From: Inia geoffrensis
Taxonomy: Eukaryota; Chordata; Mammalia; Artiodactyla; Iniidae
Reading direction: 5' to 3'
DNA: 64,000 nucleotides
NCBI GenBank assembly: GCA_036417435.1
Contig: CM070904.1
Coordinates: 63,248,408 to 63,312,407 of the forward strand
Position 1 is the first letter of the stretch, and every line of letters starts with the position of its first letter. Shown in pieces: positions 1 to 12,142 of this stretch. The notes below the pieces were generated by a model. The model made no database searches. It was not told where the DNA came from and saw nothing but the letters and a program-made list of their open reading frames with translations. The position numbers were made by a program, and so were the translations under genes.

Positions 1-1399
1 CAGATGTAAACGGTGGCTGAGCTCCATGGAAGAGGAAGAGAATGAGAATGCTGTGTCAGCATGAAGGAAAGTGAGTGGTTTGTGATCTTGTTCCTATTCA
101 TTTTTCTTCCAGGGTAGATTTTCATATATTTGAACCATCCTCAGGTCCTTCAGCCTCCCCGAGTGGACCATCTATCCCCCAATGAGAGAAAAGTATCAAT
201 TCAAATGTTTTGTTGTTTGTTATTTGGGAGTATCTGACCACTGTGCCTTTTTTGTTCTCAAAGGTTTGGCTGTTGCCTCTCCTAGGCAAAAATGCCCAGT
301 AGTTAGTGAATAACATTGATTAGGCAACAGGTTTCTGTTTTACAGGTGAGGAAATTGAGGCATATAGCAATTCACTTGTTCAGTGTACTATATTGTTTGA
401 AGAAATATGACATTTGGCAAAAAAAAGTGACTTCAAAGCAGAACTGAAAGGCTGTTGCTTTTAAGTGCTCCTCTGTAGAGCAGTAAATGGAAGTATAAGA
501 AGAGAGATGTGACAGTGTGACCTGTGCCTTTCTTCCCAAAAGAATAGAACTTTCCCCTGTGCCTTTTGACCACAGTTACTCTTTCATACTTTGTAAGCAT
601 TTTTTTCCTGATGTTTTTTCTGTCCCTGTTCCATAATTCCTCACAAATAGCAACTTGGTAATCTTTTGCATGGTATCCCAAATAATATTGTGAATAGATG
701 AATGCTTAATGAAGTTAGGGTAGTGGGCAAGAGTATTTCTAAGAAGTCTTGGAGAGGTGATTTCTGTCCCTTACTCTCTAGCTGTTATGGTTTAGAACTT
801 CTGAGCCTTTTATGCTTCTAAGAGCATAAATCAAGGAGTTTTTTTGAGAACCAAACAAGATATTTTTTTAAAAAGGTAGTTGTTTTAAAATAGGTGGTAT
901 ATGACATGTTACAGAGTTAAGAAATTAACTGTGCGTATGTTGAATGTGTCCTTGCTGTTTCTGTCCCCTTCCCTAGAAACACCTGTTATCGGTTTCTTTC
1001 TGTTCTTCCAAAGATATTCTGTATCAATGCTGTCTGATAGAACATTCCGTGAGGGTAGAAATGTATTATAGCTAGGTGCCTAATATGGTAGCCACTAGCC
1101 ATGTAGCTATCAAGCCCTTAAAGTGTGGGTGGTATGACTGAAGAACTAAATGTTTAAATTTAATTTTATATAGTTTAAGTAGCTGCATGTGGCCAATGCT
1201 ACTATATTAGACAGTGCAGTATATACTTAATAGTATATTCTGGAGATTGTCCCATTGCATACTTATACATATAAAGCTGCCTCATTTTCTTTAAATGATT
1301 GTTTGCTATCCCTTTTTATGGATGAACCATGATTTATTTAACCAGTCCTCTGTCAGCAATGCTTAGGTTGTTTTCTATCTTAATGTTTTCAGAAAGATA

Positions 1400-1620
1400 T
1401 TTACTACAACATTGGCAGCTTTGAATTTAGGCTTACCACTTACCTTGATCACCTTGGACACATTGGTTGATTTTGAGGCTCAGCTTGCTCATTTATACAG
1501 TAGGCGCAGTAGTATCCACTTCGCAGGATTATGTGATTATTAGAAGTAATTTATGTAAAAGACTCAAGAATGGTCTAGGAGCTCAAATTAGGTGTAGTAG
1601 ATAATAGCTCTACTGTTACT
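1400..1620 (+). repeat. MIR-like SINE fragment
   Basis: The stretch reads like a diverged MIR in sense: ACCTTGGACA, then a CTCAGCTTGCTCATTTATAC segment resembling the MIR core, then a GTGATTATTAGA segment. It is too diverged to set exact ends. Confidence 0.5.
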
Positions 1621-2531
1621 TATTATTTTAATAATGAGACCATAACAACCCCATTGGCTGATGTTTAGTGTTGAATTGTGGCAGAAAATTGAAAAAGCTT
1701 TGCTTAGCCCATTTTAGGTTTGTAAGTATAGACAGTCACTACCTTTTATTCACTTGACTTCTCTGAATTGTACATAGCCATCTGTAGATTACTCTTCATA
1801 TGCTAATTTAGAACTTTTGTATATCAACTGGCAAAATTGTACATTTAAAGCTCTTACATGGTGCCTTGCCTGTCAGCCAATGGTTAAATTTAAGCAAGAT
1901 CACTGTCTTAATACCACATTGCTTGTGTTTGGATATTTTATGGTATATTTGAATATTGGTGGAAAACAGGAAAATAAAGATGCTTATACTATTTAGAAGC
2001 AGCCATAAAATTATATGGATTATGGAAGTATATTATGAGTTTAGATATCATTTTTTTCTTTAGTATTTTCAGTGATGTTGCTTATAAATAAAACCCTTAG
2101 AATTTTATTGAAAAAGTAAACTTTTGCATTGTGATTCCTTGACCACAGGTGATTTCTTCATTCTTAATACTCTGGCAACTATCAATAAACTTGTTCTAAG
2201 TTTTCCTTGACTTCACTCACTCTTCATAAACATTAAGATCTGTTAACAAAACCTTTGCACTTCATATGAATGGTTTTCTTATCCAAAGTTATTTAAAGAA
2301 TAGTTAGATTAATTTTTTAAAGGCAGTAATCAAAATTTTCACAAGTATACAGATTAAGAACCAATTTCAAGCATGTTCTGTGTCTGTGTATACTACAAAG
2401 GAAATGTGCTGACGGGTTTTTGTTTTTAATCTGAGTACCTAAATGGCATGTTTGCCATTTAGGAAAAACAAAGTATTAGCCTTTTTCTATCTAAATTTAG
2501 TATTTATTTCTAAAGCATATATATTGAAATT

Positions 2532-2760
2532 AGAATTGCTAGTTTGTTTGTTTTTTTGCGGTACACGGGCCTCTCACTGTTGTGGCCTCTCCTGTTGCGG
2601 AGCACAGGCTCCAGACGCGCAGGCTCAGCTGCCATGGCTCATGGGCCCAGCCGTTGCTCGGCACGTGGGATCTTCCTGGACCGGGGCACGAACCCGTGTC
2701 CCCTGCATCGGCAGGCGGACTCTCAACCACTGCGCCACCAGGGAAGCCCAGAATTGCTAG
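2532..2760 (-). mobile_element. Young CHR-type SINE, with 11-base target duplication
   Basis: This is the first of about 15 copies of the dominant short SINE. Read on the minus strand it starts GGGCTTCCCTGGTGGCGCAG (A box) and has a B-box-like segment near GGGTTCGTGCC. It ends in GTACCGC followed by an A-tail, seen here as a T run. The body is 2543-2749. AGAATTGCTAG flanks it perfectly at 2532-2542 and 2750-2760, proving target-primed insertion. In cetaceans this family is known as CHR, derived from tRNA-Glu. Confidence 0.93.
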
Positions 2761-2827
2761 TTATTGATAGACATCAGTAATTTAAGTATTAAAAGTTTAT
2801 TGTTAAAAGTAGTAGGTGGAGTGGTAG

Positions 2828-2955
2828 CAGCTGTGTGCCAGGCACTGTATTATTTGCAGTACATATGTTGATACCATTTAATCCTCATAGTAACCAGTAC
2901 TGTGGGTATGATTAGCCCCATTTCACAACGGAAAGTGAGCCTTAGCTTTAAGCTG
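2828..2955 (-). repeat. MIR fragment
   Basis: GTGTGCCAGGCACTGTATT followed by a CATTTAATCCTCATAGTAAC segment and a CCCCATTTCACA segment matches the reverse complement of the MIR core and 3' part. Confidence 0.75.
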
Positions 2956-3616
2956 TGTAGTGAGGATTCAACCTCACGTTTAGTTTTTCTGATTCCAAAA
3001 TATCTATGCTGTTTACAATATTTTAGTTTGGGAGGGAGTTTTATCAAATTGTTGATAAGCATCGTCATCTTCCTTATATACTGACTTTATAGGAATTGCC
3101 CAGTTCAAATGGTTATTCTTTCTTTGTTCATGGTGATGGTCTCAAGGCTGCCTGTGCAGATGATTTTGAGCAGTAAGTAATATTTTTCAGTGTGTAAACA
3201 GTAAGGTACATTTGTGTTAATTGAAATGATGCACTGAATCAAAGGGATTAGACTGTGGGTCAGGAGATTTGGTTCTGATGTGTAGATTGCACAGTTTAAA
3301 TTATCTGTGTTTATTTTCCTGTCTGTTCCTATCTGTATGTTCAATAAAAGTGTGATTATACTTCTTTGACCACTTCGTTGTTTTATGGATCAATTAAAAA
3401 ACGATGAGAGGATTTAAAAATGTTTTGCAAAGTCATACAGCACTCAACGAATACTTTAAAATATTGGCTGTCTCCAAGCACAAAACGTTGTGGTGAGTTG
3501 TCAAGCCTTGATGAAGCATCCCTAAACTAGATCGTCTCCTAAGACCATAATTTCTCTTAACTTTTGGAGTTGTCTTTGGAACTACAGATTATGAGATAGG
3601 AGGTTTGGAAACTGCA

Positions 3617-3655
3617 GAGAGAAAGGGGAGGGAGAGAGAGGGGGAGTGTGTGTGT

Positions 3656-3687
<32 letters not shown>
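3617..3687. repeat. GA-rich tract joined to a (GT)n microsatellite
   Basis: A purine tract (GAGAGAAAGGGGAGGGAGAG) runs into GT repeats with one GTAT interruption near 3660. It is a compound simple repeat likely to vary in length. Confidence 0.9.
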
Positions 3688-3690
<3 letters not shown>

Positions 3691-4992
3691 TAAACACAGG
3701 TGCTGTAAACCAATTACATTGTAGGTAGAATCAGGAGTTGATTTTTTTTTTGAAATATAGGAAAACTGCTCTTAAAGTTTTAATTGGGCATCTTTGAATG
3801 AATACTGTTTTTGCCATGATGCCGGAATTTGCTGAATTGCTATGACAGATCGTATTATCTACACTATTTGTAGGCCTTTTTTCAATTTTATGCTTACAAA
3901 AGAGTTTTATTTTGTAGTCACTATATTTGAGAAAGATCACAAGGGGAGGTACTTGAGCATTAAATAACTTTACAATATTCTTGAGTTATAAGAAGTTAGG
4001 ATAGAAATATTTATAAGCCTTTTATTTTTGTTTTATTTTTAATAGCTTTATTGAGATATAATTGGCATACACTAAACTATACATACTTAAAGTACATAAT
4101 TTGGTAAGTTTTGACGTGTATATATACACCTATGAAACTGTCACTACAAGCATGATGGTGAACATCCATCTCCCCCTCTCCCCCAGATTTATTTATGCCA
4201 TTTCGTAGGCCCTCTCCTTTCACTCATCCTCATTCCTCAGACGACAACTCATCTGCCTTTATACATTAGTTTTCATTTTCTAGACTGTTAAACAAATAGA
4301 ATTTACAGTAGATTTTCTTGTTAGTCTGGCTTTCATTACTATATTTCAAGATTCTTCTCTGAGTGTTTATCAATAGCTCGTTCCCTTTCATTACTAAGTA
4401 GTATTTCATTGGCTGGATATACCACACTTAGTTTATCCATTCACCTATTCATAAATATTTTAGTGTTTTCTGGTTTGGGGCTATTACAAATAAAGCTGCT
4501 ATGAACACTGTACATGTTTTATTTCTCTTGGGTAAATACCTAGAAGTGGAATGGCTGGATTATATGGTAGGTGTGTGTTTAATTTACTAAAATAAAAAAC
4601 TGCCAAACTTCTCAAAAATGATTTACTGTTTTACATTTCCACTAGCAGTGTGAGAGTTCCAGTTCCTGCACATCCTGGCTAACAGTTGGTACATGATATG
4701 GTTAATTTTTAAAATTTTAGCCATTCTAAAAGGTAGTAGTATCTGATTATATTTTTAGTTTGCATTTTCTTAATGACTTATGATGTTGAACATTTTTTCT
4801 CGTGGTAATTTGCCATTTATATATCTTTTTTAGTGAGGTCTTTATTAAAGTCTGCTGCCCAGCTTTCACTGGGCTGTTTTATTAATGAGTTTTGTGAGTT
4901 CTTTATCTATTCTAGATATGTTTATCGAATACGTGATTGCAGATATCTTCTCCCAGTCTATGGCTTATTTTTTTATGCTGTTAGTGTTTTTC

Positions 4993-5215
4993 AAAGAGTG
5001 GTGTTCTGGGCTTCCCTGGTGGCGCAGTGGTTGAGCGTCCGCCTGCCGATGCAGGGGACACGGGTTTGTGCCCCGGTCTGGGAGGATCGCACATGCCGCG
5101 GAGCGCCTGGGCCCATGAGCAATGGCCGCTGAGCCTGCGCGTGCAGTGCCTGTGCTCCGAAACCGGAGAGGCCCGCGTACTGAAAAAAAAAAAAAAAAAG
5201 AAGAAAAGAGTGGTG
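4993..5215 (+). mobile_element. Young CHR-type SINE inserted in the L1
   Basis: Body about 5008-5204, beginning GGGCTTCCCTGGTGGCGCAG and ending GCCCGCGTACTG plus an A-tail. AAAGAGTGGTG repeats at 4993-5003 and 5205-5215 as the target duplication. It lacks the 3' AACGGGAGAGGCCACAACAG block that most other copies have, so the 3' part carries an internal deletion. Confidence 0.9.
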
Positions 5216-5670
5216 GTCTTAATTTTGGAGTCTAGTTTATAAGATTTTTCTGTTATAAATTATACTTTGGTGTGATATCGAAGAGATTTATGCCAACCCA
5301 AGGTCACAGAGATATTCACTTATGTTTTCTTCTAGAAGTTTTATAGTTTAACATTTTATATTTAGTTCTGTGATCCATTTTGGATTAATTTTTATATATG
5401 ATGCAAGATATGGATCATGTTCAGTTTTTAAAACTTTTTGCATGTGAATATCAAATTGTTACAGCATCAATTGTTGATTATTTTTTTCTCTACCTTTGCA
5501 TTTGTACCTTTGTTGGAAATCAGTTGTCCCTATACGTATGGCTCTATTTCTGGAGTCTCTATTCTGTCCCATTATCTATTTATTTATCTTTTTAAGCCAG
5601 TACTGCACTGTCTTGAATACTGCAGCTCTATAACACGTGTTGAAATCAGGTTGTGTTAGTCCTCCAGTTG

Positions 5671-5690
5671 TTGTTGTTGTTGTTGTTTAA
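5671..5690. repeat. (GTT)n microsatellite
   Basis: About six GTT units within the antisense L1. Confidence 0.85.
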
Positions 5691-6046
5691 CAGCATTGTT
5701 TTGGCCATTCTAGGTCCTTTGCATCTTCATATATGTTTAAAAATTAGGTATGTCAATTTCAGTAAATAAAAATCTGCTGGGGTTTTGGCTGATGGTATAT
5801 CAGACCTACACATCAATTTGGGGAGTATTGACATCTTAACTATATTGTGTCTTCCAACCCATGAACATAGTATATCTCTATTTATTTAGATTTTCTTTAA
5901 TTTTTCTCAATAATTTTTTGTAGTTTTCAGTGTACAGAATTTTTATATCCTGTCATGTTTATGTCTAAGTATTTCATTTTTTTGATGCTATTATAAGCAG
6001 TATTTTTATTTCATTGATTACCTTGTCTGTGAAAAAGACAGTTTTA

Positions 6047-6367
6047 GGGGACTTCTCTGGTGGCGCAGTGGTTAAGAATCCGTCTGCCAGTGCAGGGGAC
6101 ACGGGTTCGAGCTCTGGTCCAGGAAGATCCCACGTGCTGCAGAGCAGCTAAGCCCATGCACCACAACTACTGAGCCTGCGCTCTAGAGCCTGCGAGCCAC
6201 AACTACTGAAGCCCATGAGCCTAGAGCCTGTGCTCTGCAACTAGAGAAGCCACCACAAGGAGAAGCTCATGCACCGCAACGAAGAGTAGCCCCCGCTCTC
6301 CGCAGCTAGAGGAAGCCCACGCTCAGCAACAAAGACCCAATGCAGCCAAAAATAAATTTCAAAAAAA
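6047..6367 (+). mobile_element. Long-form CHR SINE
   Basis: It starts GGGGACTTCTCTGGTGGCGC, keeps the tRNA-like head, and continues through the long body with repeated GAGCCTGCGCTCTAGAGCC and CACAACTACTGAAGCCCA blocks. It ends GACCCAATGCAGCCAAAAAT and an A-rich tail. At about 320 bases this is the older, longer relative of the 200-base young form. It sits inside the L1. Confidence 0.88.
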
Positions 6368-7591
6368 ATTATTTTTTCATTGAAATTTAGACTCAATGTG
6401 AGTGAATTAGTATATTTAAAAAAAGGACAGTTATACTTTTTCCTTTCTAACCTGGATGCCTTTTATTTCTTGCTTTATTAAATTGACTGTAAATGTCAGT
6501 AAAATGTTGAATAGAAGTGGTAAAAGTAGCCATTCCTATCCTGTTCCTGTTCTTAGGGGGAAAGCATTTATTTCACTATCAAATATGATATTAGCTGTAT
6601 GTTTTTTAATAGATGTTCTTTATCAGGTTACAGAAGTTCTCTACTATTTTTACTTTGTCGGAGTTTCCATCAGGAACGGATGTTGGATTCTGTCAGGTCT
6701 CTTTTCTACATCTTTTGAGATGATTGTGTTTGACCCTTTATCATTATATAGTGACCTTCTTTATTCTTTAGCCCTTGTAATGTTTTTTGCTATGAAATTG
6801 ATAGCATCCTAGCTTTCTTTTGATTACTATTAATGTGGTGTATCTTTTCCTATCTTTTTCATGTTAATATATTTGGGTCTTTATTACTTCCTATTTGAAG
6901 TAACTTTCTTGTAGGCACTGTATAGTTAGGTCTTGTTTGTTTTTAATCCACTCTGATAATCTTGGCTTTTTAATTGAAATTTTAAGATTATTTACATTTA
7001 ATACAATTATTGATATGATTAAGTTTCAATCTATTATATTGCTGTTTACTTAGTATTTTTCTCATTTGTTCTTTTGTTGCTTTTTCCTTTTCTACCTCCT
7101 TCATGTAATATTACATTACTTGTAGCATATGAATGTTAAAATAGGATATTTTATATCTCCTCTGGTATGTTACTGTTGTTATAATTTTTAGTCTCACCTG
7201 TTACAAAATCTGTAGTATGTTTTTATTATTTTTGTCTGAGTAGTCTTTTTTTTTTGGTGGCAGTGGTAAAATATACGTTAACAAAATTTGCCAGTTTAAC
7301 CATTCTTAAGTGTACAGTTCAGTGGCTTTAAGTACATTCACATTGTTGTGCACTTAACACCACGATTCATCTCCAAAAGTTTTTCATCTTCCTGGTACCT
7401 ATTACTAAACAATAATTCCTCATTCGCCTCTCCTCCAGCCCCTGGCAACCACCATTATACTTTCTGTTTCTATGAATCTAACTACTCTAGGTACCTCATA
7501 TAAGTGGAATTATACAATATTTGCCGATTTGTGACTGTCTTATTTTACTTAGCATAATGTCTTCAGGGTTCATCCATGTTGTACCATGTGT

Positions 7592-7837
7592 CAAATTTTC
7601 CTTCCTTCCTCCCTCTCTCCCTCCCACCCTCCCTCTCTCCCCACCCTCCCTCTCTCCCCACCCTCCCTCTCTCCCCACCCTCCCTCTCTCCCCACCCTCC
7701 CTCTCTCCCCACCCTCCCTCCCTCCCTCCCTCCCTACCCACCCTCCCTCCCTCCCTCCCTCCCTCCCTTCCTCCCTTCCTCCCTTCCTTCCTTCCTTCCT
7801 TCCTTCCTTCCTTCCTTCCTTCCTTCCTTCCTTCATT
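7592..7837. repeat. Homopyrimidine satellite and CCTT microsatellite
   Basis: The + strand is free of G over this stretch. At 7623-7720 a 17-base unit, CCACCCTCCCTCTCTCC, repeats; its lone A recurs at 7626, 7643, 7660, 7677, 7694 and 7711. Then come CCCT repeats to about 7770 and CCTT repeats to 7834. Long open frames of proline/serine/leucine or glycine/arginine/glutamate across it are artefacts of the repeat. Confidence 0.95.
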
Positions 7838-8141
7838 TATTTATGGCTGTATTGGGTCTTTGTTGTTGCCAGGCTTTCTCTAGTTGTGGCGAGCAGGGGC
7901 TACTCTTCATTGCGGTGGGTGGGCTTCTCATTGTGGTGGCTTCTCTTGTTGCGGAGCACGGGCTCTAGGGCATGCGGGCCCAGTAGTTCGGGCTCGCGGC
8001 CTCTAGAGTGCAGGCTCAGTAGTTGTGGTGGACCAGCTTAGTTGCTCTGTGGCATGTGGGATCTTCCCAGACGAGGGCTTGAACCCATGTCCCCTGCGTT
8101 GGCAGGTGGATTCTTAACCACTGAGCCACCAGGGAAGTCCC
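7838..8141 (-). mobile_element. Long-form CHR SINE
   Basis: Reverse complement of the long CHR form: TGGCTGTATTGGGTCTTTGT at the tail end and ACCAGGGAAGTCC at the head. It is inserted in the L1 at a CCTTCCTTTTTAAGG site; the same CCTTCCTT text lies on both sides and merges with the microsatellite. Confidence 0.9.
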
Positions 8142-8741
8142 TCCTTCCTTTTTAAGGCTGAATAATACTCCGTGTACAATATACCACGTTTTGTTTATTC
8201 ATCTGATGATGGACATTTGGGTTGTTTCAACCTTTTGGCTATTGTGAATAATGCTTCTGTGAACATTGGTATACAAATATCTGTTCTAATCACTGTGTTA
8301 AATTCTTTTGGGAATATACCCAGAAGTGGATTTGCCAGATCATATATTAATTCTATTTTTAAGTTTTTGAGGAACTGCCATACTATTTCACATTCACAGC
8401 AGTGCATTATCTTTTAGAGATTTAAATAATAAGAAAAAATCATATATTTACCTATGTAGTTATCATTTCCTGTGTTCTTTCTTTTGTGTGGATCTATATT
8501 TTTATCTTGTATTATTTTCCTTTTGCCTGAAGGACATAACATTTTTTGTAATGCAGGTCTGCTGCCCATTGAAAGAATTGGACTATTTTTCTTTTAATAT
8601 TGAGCTGTAGAAGTTCTTTATATACTGTGGACTCACGCCTCCTTATGTGATTTGCAAATATTTTCTTCCAGTCTGTGGGTTCTCTTTTCACTTTCTTGAT
8701 GGTGATCAGCCTTCTCTTTTATGATATGTGTTTGTTTATTT

Positions 8742-8856
8742 TTCCTTTGGCCACACAGCGCGGCATGCGGGATCTTAGTTCCCTGACCAGGGATCGAACC
8801 TGCACCCTCTGCAGTGGAAGCACAGGGTCTTAACCACTGGACCTCCAGAGAAGTCC
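8742..8856 (-). mobile_element. Short CHR-related SINE
   Basis: Reverse complement of the roughly 115-base form with TTCCCTGACCAGGGATCGAA, GCAGTGGAAGCACAGGGTCT and CTCCAGAGAAGTCC. The tail is a T-rich TTTGTTTATTTTTCC. Target duplications are not clear. Confidence 0.82.
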
Positions 8857-10723
8857 TATAACTTGTGCTTTTGATGTTGTACTAAGAAATCATTGTTTAG
8901 CCAGAGTTCATGAAGATTTACTCCTCTGTTTTCTTCCAGGAGTTTTCTGATTTTAACTCTTGCATTTAGTTCTGTGATACACTTTGTGCATGGTGTGAGG
9001 TCATGCTTTTGCATGTAGATAGCTAGTTGTCTCAGCACTATCCGTTGAAAAGACTCTTCTTTCCCCATTGAATTGTCTTGGCTCCTTTATCAAAGATTTA
9101 TTGACCATAAATGTTGGATTTATTTCTGAACTTTCAAATCTGTTTCATTGATCTCAGTATCTCTCCTTATTGTTCTGTAATACTTTAAAATTTTTTCTCT
9201 TTATCACTGGTTTTTAGTTATGCTATGCAGTGATATAGTTTTCTTCGTATTTCTTGTACTTGTGGTTTGTTGACCTTCGCATATCTGTAGATTTATTATT
9301 TTCATCAAGTTTCAACAGATTTAGAAATTATTTTTTAAAATATTTTTTCTGTCCTCCTACCACCTTTCCCACCCTTTCAAGGATCCCAATGACATGTATA
9401 TTTTTCTTACAGTAGTTGTCCCTGCTGATGGCTCTGTTAATGTTTTTCCAATGTCTTTGGTCTCTGTGTTTCATTTCCTATTGCTGTGTCTTCAAGTTCA
9501 CTCAATTTTTTTCTTGTGCAGTGTTTGATCTTTCATTAAGCCTATCCAATATATTTTTCATCTTACAGCATTTTTTTCTATCTTTTGGCCACCCATGGAC
9601 ACCCTAGAGATAGAGCTCCCCCAAGCCCCTCTAAATTCACCGCATGTTTTATCCTGTTGCCACTGATGTATTGTGGCTTTCATCATAAGAAGTTTCATTT
9701 GGGTCATTTTTATGTGTTTCATGTCTTAACTTTTTGACAGTTATAATAAGATTTTAATGTCCTTGTCTGTTAATTTTAACATCTATATTGGTTCCAGATT
9801 GGTTTCAATTAATTGATTTATCTCCTCATTGTGGGTCATATTTTCTTGTTCTTTTGCATGCCTGGTAATTTTTTTTACTAGTGCCTGACATTATGAGTTT
9901 TACTTTGTTGGCTGTTTTTTATTTTTATAGAATATTCTTGATACTTGTTATGGGGTGCAGTTAAATTACTTGGAACCTATTTGAATCTTTCTGTTTTGCT
10001 TTTAAAATTTGTTAGGTGAGACTGGAACAGTGCTTAGTCTTGGGCTTATTATTTTACACTACTGAGGCAAGACCTTTCTGTCTAATCAACGCCTTGTGCA
10101 TTTTAAAGTTTTTCTGTTTGGCTGATGGGAAAAGCATTATTACCAGTGCTATGTGAGAGGTAGGTACTCCTCCCTCTAATCTTTTTGGGTGTTCTTAACA
10201 TGGCCTAAGTAGTTTCCTCATATACCTGCACTGATTAGTACTCAGTTGAATATTCAAGGAGGACCCTCAGAAGATCCCAAGATTTTTCTCCCTTTGCAGC
10301 TGTTTTCTCTCTGGTAGTCTGTCCTGATAACTCTAGCTGCTTTGGTCTCCCTGTAATCTCAGCTCTTTACATCTCAATTTAGAGAGTCCAGTAGTCTTTG
10401 CCTGGTTTCCTTCCCCCTGCACTGCAGCCTGGAAACTGTCTCAAGGCAATAAGCCAAGGTAGTAGCAGGGTTCACCTCCTTTGTTTCCAGGTTCTCAGAG
10501 ATCACTGTCTTTTGTTGCCTGATCAGTGTCTTGCAAGCTATTGTTTTATATAGTTTTATCTTTTTTATTTTCTGGTGAGAATGTAAATTTAGTCATTGTT
10601 ACTCTATCTTGGACATAAGCAGGTGTCTTTTTTATTTACTTTTTAATAAAAATTTGTGTGGGACTGGATATTCTAGATGGATTCTCTGTTCTAGTGGAAC
10701 TTTAGAGAGATCAGTATTAAAAT

Positions 10724-10953
10724 TGTACTTAGATTTTTTTTTTTTCCCCAGTATGCGGGCCTCTCACTGTTGTGGCCTCTCCTGTTGCGAAGCACAGGCT
10801 CCGGATGCGCAGGCCCAGTGGCCATAGCTCACAGGCCCAGACGCTCCGCGGCATGTGGGATCTTCCCGGACGGGGGCATGAACCCGCGTCCCCTGCATTG
10901 GCAGGCAGATTCTTAACCACTGCGCCACCAGGGAAGCCCCTGTACTTAGATTT
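10724..10953 (-). mobile_element. Young CHR-type SINE with 13-base target duplication
   Basis: Body 10737-10940, with the T-run followed by CCCCAGTATGCGGGCC. TGTACTTAGATTT flanks it at 10724-10736 and 10941-10953. Confidence 0.92.
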
Positions 10954-11205
10954 TAAGAAAATATGGTGACATTGAACAGTTAATTGAAACCAAATTAACA
11001 GAAAGTGCTGTTCTTTCTTAGCATTCAGAGTAGTAAATAAACAATATAGGTTATTGCTTTATGGACACATAAAATTTAATGTGTAAGGCAGGATTTCTTA
11101 AACAGGATAGATAGCACAAATACTAACGGGATAGATTGATAAATTTACATTGAAATTTAAAATTCGTTTTCCTTTATAAACGTGATTATAAAATAAATAG
11201 TTAAT

Positions 11206-11345
11206 ATTTGTGGAACACTTAGATGTGCCAGGCACTGTTCTAAGTACTTTAAATATATTAACTCATGCAGTCTTTGAACAACTATATGAAGTTGTGTTAT
11301 TGCTAAGAGTCCTCATTTTTCAGATAAAACTGAGTCATGAAGAAA
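11206..11345 (-). repeat. MIR fragment
   Basis: GATGTGCCAGGCACTGTTCT, AACTCATGCAGTC and TCATTTTTCAGATAAAACTG match the reverse complement of MIR. Confidence 0.8.
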
Positions 11346-11593
11346 TGTAAAAAGCAAAGTGGGGAGCCACAGATTGGGAAAGATATATCTAACATATAAT
11401 GGACAAAGCACTAGTCATCAGTATATATATTTTGCTTCTACAAATCAATAAGAAAAAGACATAACATTTTTAAATGGGCAAAAGATAGAAACATTAGAAG
11501 AAGAAACACAAATGGTTTATAAACATGTATAAGCTCGTGGTAGTGTACAAAACCACCTTGTACATTTTGGTAAAATCTAGTTACGATGAAGAT

Positions 11594-11823
11594 TTGCTTA
11601 TCCTGGGCTTCCCTGGTGGCGCAGTGGTTGAGAGTCCGCCTGCCGATGCAGGGGACATGGGTTCGTGCCCCGGTCCGGGAAGATCCCACATGCCGTGCAG
11701 CGGCTGGGCCTGTGAGCCATGGCCGCTGAGCCTGCGCGTCCAGAGCCTGTGCTTCGCAACGGGAGAGGCCACAACAGTGAGAGGCCTGCATACCGCAAAA
11801 AAAAAAAAAAAATTGCTTATCCT
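11594..11823 (+). mobile_element. Young CHR-type SINE with 11-base target duplication
   Basis: Body 11605-11812, ending GCATACCGC plus an A-tail. TTGCTTATCCT lies at 11594-11604 and 11813-11823. Confidence 0.93.
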
Positions 11824-11924
11824 ACATCCTAGGAGATCTTTTCCTAATTATATTCCCTAGGGAAAGTCTCCCACATGGATGCAAGAACATTCACAACAGC
11901 ATTGTTTATAACCCTTCAGTACTC

Positions 11925-12142
11925 CTTTCTTAAAGGGCTGGATAGTAAATATTTTAGACTTGTGTACCAAATGGTTTCTGTTGCAACCACTCAATTTCAC
12001 TCTGCCATTGTAGTGTTAAAGCAGCCATACATACATAATACAAAATGAATGTGCCTGGCTGTGTTCCAATAAAACTTCATTTTTCAAAAACAAGTCAGCT
12101 GGTTCTCCCACAGGCCCTAGTTTGCTGATCTCTAGTTTATAA
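11925..12142 (+). mobile_element. Old dispersed DNA-transposon-like repeat (hAT-type suspected)
   Basis: GGCTGGATAGTAAATATTTT, then CAACCACTCAATTTCACTCT, then TGTTCCAATAAAACTTCATT and a GTTTGCTGATCTCT end. The same order of blocks occurs at 59765-59985. This is a common mammalian repeat; I am not sure of its family name. Confidence 0.65.

Larger units (their letters stand above)
4033..7235 (-). mobile_element. Old L1 remnant (antisense), split by two SINEs
   Basis: The left end TTTATTGAGATATAATTGGC is the reverse complement of an L1M 3' end. Further right come antisense pieces of ORF2, including CCATTGGCTGGATATACCAC-like text around 4410 and a segment near 6470-6560 that is the reverse complement of the reverse-transcriptase region. 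SINEs interrupt at 5008-5204 and 6047-6367. All frames are broken. The right boundary is approximate. Confidence 0.8.
7247..10625 (-). mobile_element. Second old L1 remnant (antisense), with a SINE pair and a satellite inside
   Basis: From about 7250 the text (AAGTGTACAGTTCAGTGGCT, later CCCCTGGCAACCACCATTAT) matches the reverse complement of an L1M 3' region. At 8160-8400 it is antisense to the ORF2 C-terminus. The part from about 9190 to 10625 resembles the 5' portion of old L1M elements as I remember it, with lower confidence. Inserts are the pyrimidine satellite 7592-7837, a long CHR SINE 7838-8141 and a short SINE 8742-8856. No intact reading frame remains. Confidence 0.72.

Noticed and set aside
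2539..2767. Recurrent 60-100 codon open frames encoding phrases like VVESPPADAGDTGSCPG or GLSLLWPLPLRSTGSGRAG at many places in the window
   Set aside because: They are translations of the CHR-type SINE in its different frames; the same text recurs at every young SINE and ends in lysine or phenylalanine runs from the tail.
3646..3687. CRISPR-like or other spaced direct repeats
   Set aside because: All tandem arrays seen are simple repeats or two-copy duplications; no regularly spaced repeat/spacer array exists, and the DNA is vertebrate.
6456..6812. 118-codon plus-strand frame with hydrophobic segments
   Set aside because: It is the antisense strand of an L1 ORF2 reverse-transcriptase region; hydrophobic runs come from T-rich antisense DNA.
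7496..8041. Long open frames rich in proline/serine/leucine (+) or glycine/arginine/glutamate (-)
   Set aside because: They are translations of the pyrimidine satellite and CCTT repeats; repeats of 17 and 4 bases stay open in several frames without being genes.
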